NCBI GenBank assembly: GCA_032622095.1
Contig: CP136069.1
Coordinates: forward strand, 171,422,394-171,486,393
Length of the DNA: 64,000 nucleotides
Direction: 5' to 3'
Source: Siphonodentalium dalli
Taxonomy: Eukaryota > Mollusca > Scaphopoda > Gadilida > Siphonodentaliidae
Positions 56,842 through 64,000 of this stretch are shown here, in pieces. The translations under genes and the position numbers were made by a program. Every line of letters begins with the position of its first letter. The stretch's first letter is position 1. The notes under the pieces are model-generated. The model was given only the letters and a program-made list of their open reading frames with translations, ran no database searches and had not been told where the DNA came from.

Positions 56842-57839
56842 TCTATTATTTATTTTGGAAGATCTGTGTGTGTGTGTGTCTGTCTGTAATCGATGGACTC
56901 GAAAACGGACAAAAGTACCCGACAAAAGTTCCCGTCGAAATCCATCCGGTTTTACCCGATTTGACCTCGAATTGATCATTTTGAAGGTCAAGGTCAGGTC
57001 GAAGTCACGTTTTGTCCCGTCCAAAACACTCAGAGGACAAAAGTAACACCACGTATAAAATTTCGTCAAAATCCCATCAAAATTCGCGATTTGACCTTGA
57101 ATTGACCCGATTTCAAGGTCACGTCGCACGGGCAAACGAATTGGTTTACGACACTCCCCATACGAAAGTATCCCCAGACACTAATTTTCTTCGAAATCGC
57201 GTGATACTCGGGCGTTCGACCTTGAAATGACCCGATTTCAAGGTCAAGGTCACGTCTCACGGGCAAATTAATAGACCTATGCCAGTCCCCGGCGGAAAGT
57301 TTCCCCACATACCAAGTTTAATCGCAATCGGCTGGGCCGTTTTCGAGTCCATCGCGAACAGACAGACACACACACACACATACAGACAGATTTCCTCGAA
57401 TTGATCATTTTGAAGGTCAAGGTCAGGTCGGGGTGACGACTCGACCCGTCCTAAACACTCAGTGGACAAAAGTAACCCCAAGTATCAAATTTCGTCGAAA
57501 TCACATCAAAATTCGCGATTTGCCCTTGAATTGACCCGACTTCAAGGTCAAGATCACGTCGCACGGGCAAATGAATATGCTTACGTAACTCCCCATACGA
57601 AAGTATCCCTAGACACTAATTTTCATTGAAATCCCATGATACTCGGGCGTTCGACCTTGAAATTACCCGATTTCAAGGTCAATGTCACGTCGCACGGGCA
57701 AATTAATAGGCCCATGCCACTCACCGGTCGAAATTATCCCACATACCAAGTTTCATCGAAATCGGCCCTGTCGTTTTCGAGTCCATCGCGAACAGACAGA
57801 CAGACACACACACACAGATTTTCCAAAATATATAATAGA
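56842..57839. mobile_element. Composite/rearranged type-A Helitron-like element
   Basis: It opens with a plus-oriented type-A 5' end (TCTATTATTTATTTTGGAAG and a GTGT run) but then continues with type-A body in the opposite orientation, and includes two ACAGACAGACACACA tracts. An inversion or end-swap is the simplest reading. Confidence 0.65.
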
Positions 57840-58514
57840 CAGAAGGTGACCCGACTTCGTCCGGGCTTGAATTTACTATTTTGAAGGTCAAGGTCAGTTG
57901 GGGTAACGATTTTACCCGTCCAAAACACTGCCCGGACAAAAGTACCCGTCGAAATCCATCCTGTTTTACCCGATTTGACCTTGAATTGATACTTTTGAAG
58001 GTCAAGGTCAGGTCGGGGTCACGATTTGACCCGTCCAAAACACTCAGTGGAGGACAAAAGTAACCCTATGTATCAAATTTCGTGAAAATCCCATCAAAAT
58101 TCGCGATTTGACCTTTAATTGACCAGATTTCAAGGTCAAGGTCACGTCGCACGGGCAAATGAATAGGCTTATGAGAATCCCCACACGAAAGTATCCCTAG
58201 ACACCAAGTTTCATCGAAATCCCGTGATATTCGGGCGTTTGACCTTGAAATGACCCGATTTCAAGGTCAAGGTCACGTCACACGGGCAAATTATTAAGCA
58301 TATGCCACTCCCCGGCCGAAAATCCCCCACATACCAAGTTTCATCGAAATCCCGTGATATTCGGGCGTTTGACCTTGAAATTACCCGATTTTAAGGTCAA
58401 GGTCACGTCGCACGGGCAAATTAATAGGCCTATGTCACTCCCCGGCCGAAAATATCCCAACATACCAAGTTTCTTCGAAATCGGTTAGGTCGTTTTCGAG
58501 TCCACCGCGAACAG

Positions 58515-58545
<31 letters not shown>

Positions 58546-58566
58546 TCTTCCAAAATATATAATAGA
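57840..58566 (-). mobile_element. Helitron-like element, type A
   Basis: It starts (left) AGAAGGTGACCCGACTTCGT and ends CACACACAGATCTTCCAAAA then TATATAATAGA. Five TCAAGGTCAAGGTCA-type words occur in the body near 57880, 57994, 58128, 58258 and 58388. Confidence 0.7.
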
Positions 58567-59176
58567 CAGAAGGTGACCCGACTTCGTCCGGGCTTTGACC
58601 TTGAATTGTCCATTTTGAAGGTTAAGGTCAAATGGGGTCACGATTTGACCAGTCCAAAACACTACCCGGACAAAAGTACCCGACAAACGTGCCCGTCGAA
58701 ATCCATCCGGTTTTACCCGATTTGACCTTGAATTGATCATTTTGAAGGCAAGGTCAGGTCGGGTCACGATTTGACCCGTCCAAAACACTCAGTGGACAAA
58801 AGTAACCCTATGTATAAAATTTCGTCGAAATCCCATCAAAATTTGCGATTTGACCTTCATTGTCCAGATTTCAAGGTCACGTCACACGGGCAAATGAATA
58901 TGCTTATGAGACTCCTCATACGAAAGTACCCTCAAATACCAAGTTTATTCGAAATCCCGTGATATTCGGGCATTTGACCTTGAAATGACCCGATTTCAAG
59001 GTCAAGGTCACGTCGCACGGGAAAATTAATAGGTTTATGCCACTCCCCGGCCGAAAGTATCCCCACGTACCAAGTTTCATCGAAATCGGTTCGGTCGTTT
59101 TCGAATCTATCGCGAACAGACAGACACACACACAGACAGACACACACACACAGATGTTCCAAAAATATATAATAGA
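58567..59176 (-). mobile_element. Helitron-like element, type A
   Basis: Same architecture as the previous element, to which it is joined head-to-tail, and followed directly by CTAG at 59177. One intact TCAAGGTCAAGGTCA lies near 58990. Two other positions are mutated. Confidence 0.7.
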
Positions 59177-59594
59177 CTAGAAGGTGACCCGACTTCACCA
59201 TACATAACAAATTTCACATCGATGTCACCGCAGACTACCGAGATATCACCCAAGGTCATCTGTGGGTACCCGTTTCAAGGTAAAGGTCACCTCGGGCGGA
59301 CAAACTGACCGGACGAAAATCTTCCCCGTCCCTTAGAACCCCTAAGTACGAAATTTCGTCTCGATATCCCCAGTTTCCGAGACGGTCGATTGAGCCGTAT
59401 TTATACTCGTGTATATAAACGCTCATTAATTATCACGCGATTAACCCATCAATTACGGTTGCAGTTGAAGGGTGAAGGGGTGCTCGGACGTTCTCAGAAG
59501 CGGTGCGATGACACTTCCCGTGGCTTTCTACCCTTAGATAGGATGTTGTTTGGGCTCAATCGGTCGAGCCGTTTTCGCGTCTGTAAAGGACATA
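59177..59594. mobile_element. Type-C segment between Helitron-like elements
   Basis: It shares the CTAGAAGGTGACCCGACTTC terminus, but the body differs: CCGAGATATCACCCAAGGTC, GAAATTTCGTCTCGATATCC, and a part near 59400-59590 that resembles nothing else here. The frame at 59390-59782 crosses element boundaries and is not a gene. Confidence 0.55.
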
Positions 59595-59856
59595 TCATAT
59601 ATATTTTGAAGACCTCTGTCTGTCTGTCTGTCTGTCATTTATACAAATCAACGATTCTCGACCGATCGGGACGAAACTTGGTACGTGTGTGTAGTTTGAC
59701 CAGGCGGTCGTCGTTGTCGTATTGGCGAGCCCGTGCGACGCCAGCTTCGCGCATGCACAGACCAGATCTCGGAAACGGGTAGAGCTATCGACTTGAAATT
59801 TGGTTTTTGAATAGCCCGGACAACGTAGCCCGGACAACGTCGGGCTCATCGGCTAG
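59595..59856 (+). mobile_element. Short type-B element at the duplication junction
   Basis: It starts TCATATATATTTTGAAGACC and ends CATCGGCTAG. It has only one 121-bp unit because the tandem-duplication junction falls inside it. Confidence 0.7.
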
Positions 59857-62800
59857 TCTCATATATATTTTGAAGACCTCTGTCTGTTTGTCTGTATGTC
59901 TGTCTGTATGTTTGTCATTAATACAAATCTACGATTCTCGACCGATCGGGACGAAACTTGGTGCGTGTGTGTAGTTTGACCAGGCGGTGGACGTTGTCGT
60001 ATTGGCGAGCCCGTGCGGCGCCCGCTTCGCGCATGCGCAGACGAGATCTCGGAAACGGGTGGAGCTATCGACTTGAAATTTGCTATGTGAATGTATCTTG
60101 GCCCGGATACGAATTTTATCGGGTCGCCGAGCACGTGCGACGCCAGCTACGCGCATGAGCAGACGAGATCTTGGAAACGGGTGGAGCTATCGACTTGAAA
60201 TTTGGTATGTCAATGTATCTTGCCCCGGATACGAATTGTATCGGGTCGCCGAGCTATCGACTTGAAATTTGGTTTTTGAATAGCCCGGAGAACGTCGGGC
60301 TCATCGGCTAGTCTATATATATATTTTGAAGACCTCTGTTTGCCTGTTTGTCTGTCTGTGTGTATGTATGTCATTTATACAAATCTACGATTCTCGATCG
60401 ATCGGGACGAAACTTGGTTTGTGTGTGTAGTTTGACCAGTTGGTCGTCGTTGTCGTATTGGCGAGCCCGTGCGATGCCCATGCAGCGCATGCGCAGACGA
60501 GTTCTCGGAAACGGGTGGAGCTATCGACTTGAAATTTGGTATGTGAATGTATCTTGCCCCGGATACGAATTTTATCTGGTCGCCTAGCCCATGCGACACC
60601 AGCTTCGCGTATGCGCAGACCAGATCTCGGAAACGGGTAGAGCTATCGACTTGAAATTTAGTGCATGCGCAGACGAGATCTCGGAAACGGGTTGAGCTAT
60701 CGACTTGAAATTTGTTATGTGAATGTATCTAGCCCCGGATACGAATTTTATCTGGTCGCCGAGCCCGTGCGATGCCAGCTTCGCGCATGCGCAGACCAGA
60801 TCTCGGAAACGGGTAGAGCTATAGACTTGAAATTTGGTTTTTGAATAGCCCGGACAACGTCGGGCTCATCGGCTAGTCTATTATTTATTTTGGAAGATCT
60901 GTGTGTGTGTGTGTCTGTCTGTAATCGATGGACTCGAAAACGGACAAAAGTACCCGACAAAAGTTCCCGTCGAAATCCATCCGGTTTTACCCGATTTGAC
61001 CTCGAATTGATCATTTTGAAGGTCAAGGTCAGGTCGAAGTCACGTTTTGTCCCGTCCAAAACACTCAGAGGACAAAAGTAACACCACGTATAAAATTTCG
61101 TCAAAATCCCATCAAAATTCGCGATTTGACCTTGAATTGACCCGATTTCAAGGTCACGTCGCACGGGCAAACGAATTGGTTTACGACACTCCCCATACGA
61201 AAGTATCCCCAGACACTAATTTTCTTCGAAATCGCGTGATACTCGGGCGTTCGACCTTGAAATGACCCGATTTCAAGGTCAAGGTCACGTCTCACGGGCA
61301 AATTAATAGACCTATGCCAGTCCCCGGCGGAAAGTTTCCCCACATACCAAGTTTAATCGCAATCGGCTGGGCCGTTTTCGAGTCCATCGCGAACAGACAG
61401 ACACACACACACACATACAGACAGATTTCCTCGAATTGATCATTTTGAAGGTCAAGGTCAGGTCGGGGTGACGACTCGACCCGTCCAAAACACTCAGTGG
61501 ACAAAAGTAACCCCAAGTATCAAATTTCGTCGAAATCACATCAAAATTCGCGATTTGCCCTTGAATTGACCCGACTTCAAGGTCAAGATCACGTCGCACG
61601 GGCAAATGAATATGCTTACGTAACTCCCCATACGAAAGTATCCCTAGACACTAATTTTCATTGAAATCCCATGATACTCGGGCGTTCGACCTTGAAATTA
61701 CCCGATTTCAAGGTCAATGTCACGTCGCACGGGCAAATTAATAGGCCCATGCCACTCACCGGTCGAAATTATCCCACATACCAAGTTTCATCGAAATCGG
61801 CCCTGTCGTTTTCGAGTCCATCGCGAACAGACAGACAGACACACACACACAGATTTTCCAAAATATATAATAGACAGAAGGTGACCCGACTTCGTCCGGG
61901 CTTGAATTTACTATTTTGAAGGTCAAGGTCAGTTGGGGTAACGATTTTACCCGTCCAAAACACTGCCCGGACAAAAGTACCCGTCGAAATCCATCCTGTT
62001 TTACCCGATTTGACCTTGAATTGATACTTTTGAAGGTCAAGGTCAGGTCGGGGTCACGATTTGACCCGTCCAAAACACTCAGTGGAGGACAAAAGTAACC
62101 CTATGTATCAAATTTCGTGAAAATCCCATCAAAATTCGCGATTTGACCTTTAATTGACCAGATTTCAAGGTCAAGGTCACGTCGCACGGGCAAATGAATA
62201 GGCTTATGAGAATCCCCACACGAAAGTATCCCTAGACACCAAGTTTCATCGAAATCCCGTGATATTCGGGCGTTTGACCTTGAAATGACCCGATTTCAAG
62301 GTCAAGGTCACGTCACACGGGCAAATTATTAAGCATATGCCACTCCCCGGCCGAAAATTCCCCACATACCAAGTTTCATCGAAATCCCGTGATATTCGGG
62401 CGTTTGACCTTGAAATTACCCGATTTTAAGGTCAAGGTCACGTCGCACGGGCAAATTAATAGGCCTATGTCACTCCCCGGCCGAAAATATCCCAACATAC
62501 CAAGTTTCTTCGAAATCGGTTAGGTCGTTTTCGAGTCCACCGCGAACAGACACACACACACACACACACACACACAGATCTTCCAAAATATATAATAGAC
62601 AGAAGGTGACCCGACTTCGTCCGGGCTTTGACCTTGAATTGTCCATTTTGAAGGTTAAGGTCAAATGGGGTCACGATTTGACCAGTCCAAAACACTACCC
62701 GGACAAAAGTACCCGACAAACGTGCCCGTCGAAATCCATCCGGTTTTACCCGATTTGACCTTGAATTGATCATTTTGAAGGCAAGGTCAGGTCGGGTCAC

Positions 62801-63768
62801 GATTTGACCCGTCCAAAACACTCAGTGGACAAAAGTAACCCTATGTATAAAATTTCGTCGAAATCCCATCAAAATTTGCGATTTGACCTTCATTGTCCCG
62901 ATTTCAAGGTCACGTCACACGGGCAAATGAATATGCTTATGAGACTCCTCATACGAAAGTACCCTCAAATACCAAGTTTATTCGAAATCCCGTGATATTC
63001 GGGCATTTGACCTTGAAATGACCCGATTTCAAGGTCAAGGTCACGTCGCACGGGAAAATTAATAGGTTTATGCCACTCCCCGGCCGAAAGTATCCCCACG
63101 TACCAAGTTTCATCTAAATCGGTTCGGTCGTTTTCGAATCTATCGCGAACAGACAGACACACACACAGACAGACACACACACACAGATGTTCCAAAAATA
63201 TATAATAGACTAGAAGGTGACCCGACTTCACCATACATAACAAATTTCACATCGATGTCACCGCAGACTACCGAGATATCACCCAAGGTCATCTGTGGGT
63301 ACCCGTTTCAAGGTAAAGGTCACCTCGGGCGGACAAACTGACCGGACGAAAATCTTCCCCGTCCCTTAGAACCCCTAAGTACGAAATTTCGTCTCGATAT
63401 CCCCAGTTTCCGAGACGGTCGATTGAGCCGTATTTATACTCGTGTATATAAACGCTCATTAATTATCACGCGATTAACCCATCAATTACGGTTGCAGTTG
63501 AAGGGTGAAGGGGTGCTCGGACGTTCTCAGAAGCGGTGCGATGACACTTCCCGTGGCTTTCTACCCTTAGATAGGATGTTGTTTGGGCTCAATCGGTCGA
63601 GCCGTTTTCGCGTCTGTAAAGGACATATCATATATATTTTGAAGACCTCTGTCTGTCTGTCTGTCTGTCATTTATACAAATCAACGATTCTCGACCGATC
63701 GGGACGAAACTTGGTACGTGTGTGTAGTTTGACCAGGCGGTCGTCGTTGTCGTATTGGCGAGCCCGTG
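59735..63768 (+). repeat. 4.03-kb tandem duplication, unit 2
   Basis: Near-identical second copy of 55700-59734, holding the same element order: type B at 59857-60311 and 60312-60876, composite type A at 60877-61874, type A at 61875-63209, type C at 63210-63627. I noticed about six substitutions (for example positions 60445, 62358 and 62897) and one 2-bp microsatellite difference near 62555. Confidence 0.95.
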
Positions 63769-64000
63769 CGACGCCAGCTTCGCGCATGCGCAGACGAGAT
63801 CTCGGAAACGGGTGGAGCTATCGACTTGAAATTTGGTATGTGAATGTATCTTGCCCCGGATACGAATTTTATCGGGTCGCCGAGCCCGTGCGACGCCACC
63901 TTCGCGCATGCGCAGACGTGATCTCGGAAACGGGTGGAGCTATCGACTTGAAATTTGCTATGTGAATGTATCTTGCCCCGGATACGAATTTTATCGGGTC
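63628..64000 (+). mobile_element. Type-B Helitron-like element, cut by the window edge
   Basis: It begins TCATATATATTTTGAAGACC after TA and continues through at least two 121-bp units. After about 63787 it departs from the unit-1 junction sequence (GCATGCGCAGACGAG instead of GCATGCACAGACCAG), which marks the end of the duplicated block. Confidence 0.72.

Larger units (their letters stand above)
55700..59734 (+). repeat. 4.03-kb tandem duplication, unit 1
   Basis: From about 55700 every landmark recurs at +4035 (dropping to +4033 after a microsatellite change near 58520). The block contains type-A, type-B and type-C elements. Its junction lies within shared text GTGCGACGCCAGCTTCGCGC, consistent with unequal exchange between internal 121-bp units. 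Confidence 0.95.

Noticed and set aside
54774-63965. Dozens of 60-180-codon frames over the terminal array
   Set aside because: They recur at +4035 bp and on both strands, following the repeats rather than any gene; no domain is recognisable.

Overview
This is eukaryotic nuclear DNA, AT-rich and gene-poor, and most of it consists of transposable-element remnants and tandem repeats. The one convincing host gene (minus strand) encodes a secreted protein with a PAN/Apple-like domain followed by an IgGFc-binding-type domain. That domain pair, the invertebrate-style LINE C-termini, the tRNA-type SINE and the Helitron-like microsatellite-bearing repeats suggest a marine invertebrate, most plausibly a mollusc or another lophotrochozoan. 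The sequence alone does not fix the phylum. There are no bacterial-type operons, rRNAs, functional tRNAs or CRISPR arrays.

Layout. 1-8 kb: microsatellite, a SINE and two TTAA-flanked MITE copies carrying compound palindromes, the second fused tail-to-tail to a truncated partner. 8-21 kb: a decayed Helitron-like copy, nested MITEs, free-standing ~130-bp hairpins, and two minus-strand LINE fragments, one a clear 5'-truncated insertion with a poly(A) tail. 22-26 kb: a ~30-copy 49-bp satellite abutting an inverted-repeat MITE, then another MITE. 26.5-39.2 kb: the host gene. Exon 1 (38864-39146) and exon 2 (26556-27796) are separated by an ~11-kb intron packed with a 40-bp minisatellite, paired inverted MITEs and a 2.3-kb TIR element. 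40-51 kb: a 52-bp array, a 2.15-kb TIR element, a LINE C-terminal relic, a 2.4-kb foldback element, more compound palindromes and another TTAA MITE. 51.9-54.3 kb: a frameshifted, rearranged paralogue of the host gene in opposite orientation. 54.5-64 kb: an array of Helitron-like elements in which a 4.03-kb block is tandemly duplicated with only about seven differences seen.

Best candidates for something undescribed: (1) a compound-palindrome module (two inverted copies of a 69-bp palindrome around a spacer) that recurs at eight places inside at least three different terminal contexts; (2) the Helitron-like arrays, which repeatedly carry the motif TCAAGGTCAAGGTCA or close variants, a DR0 nuclear-receptor-type site; (3) the PAN-IgGFc gene with its inverted, decayed paralogue; (4) a set of solitary 110-135-bp near-perfect hairpins. 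All assignments come from reading the sequence; no database or alignment was run.
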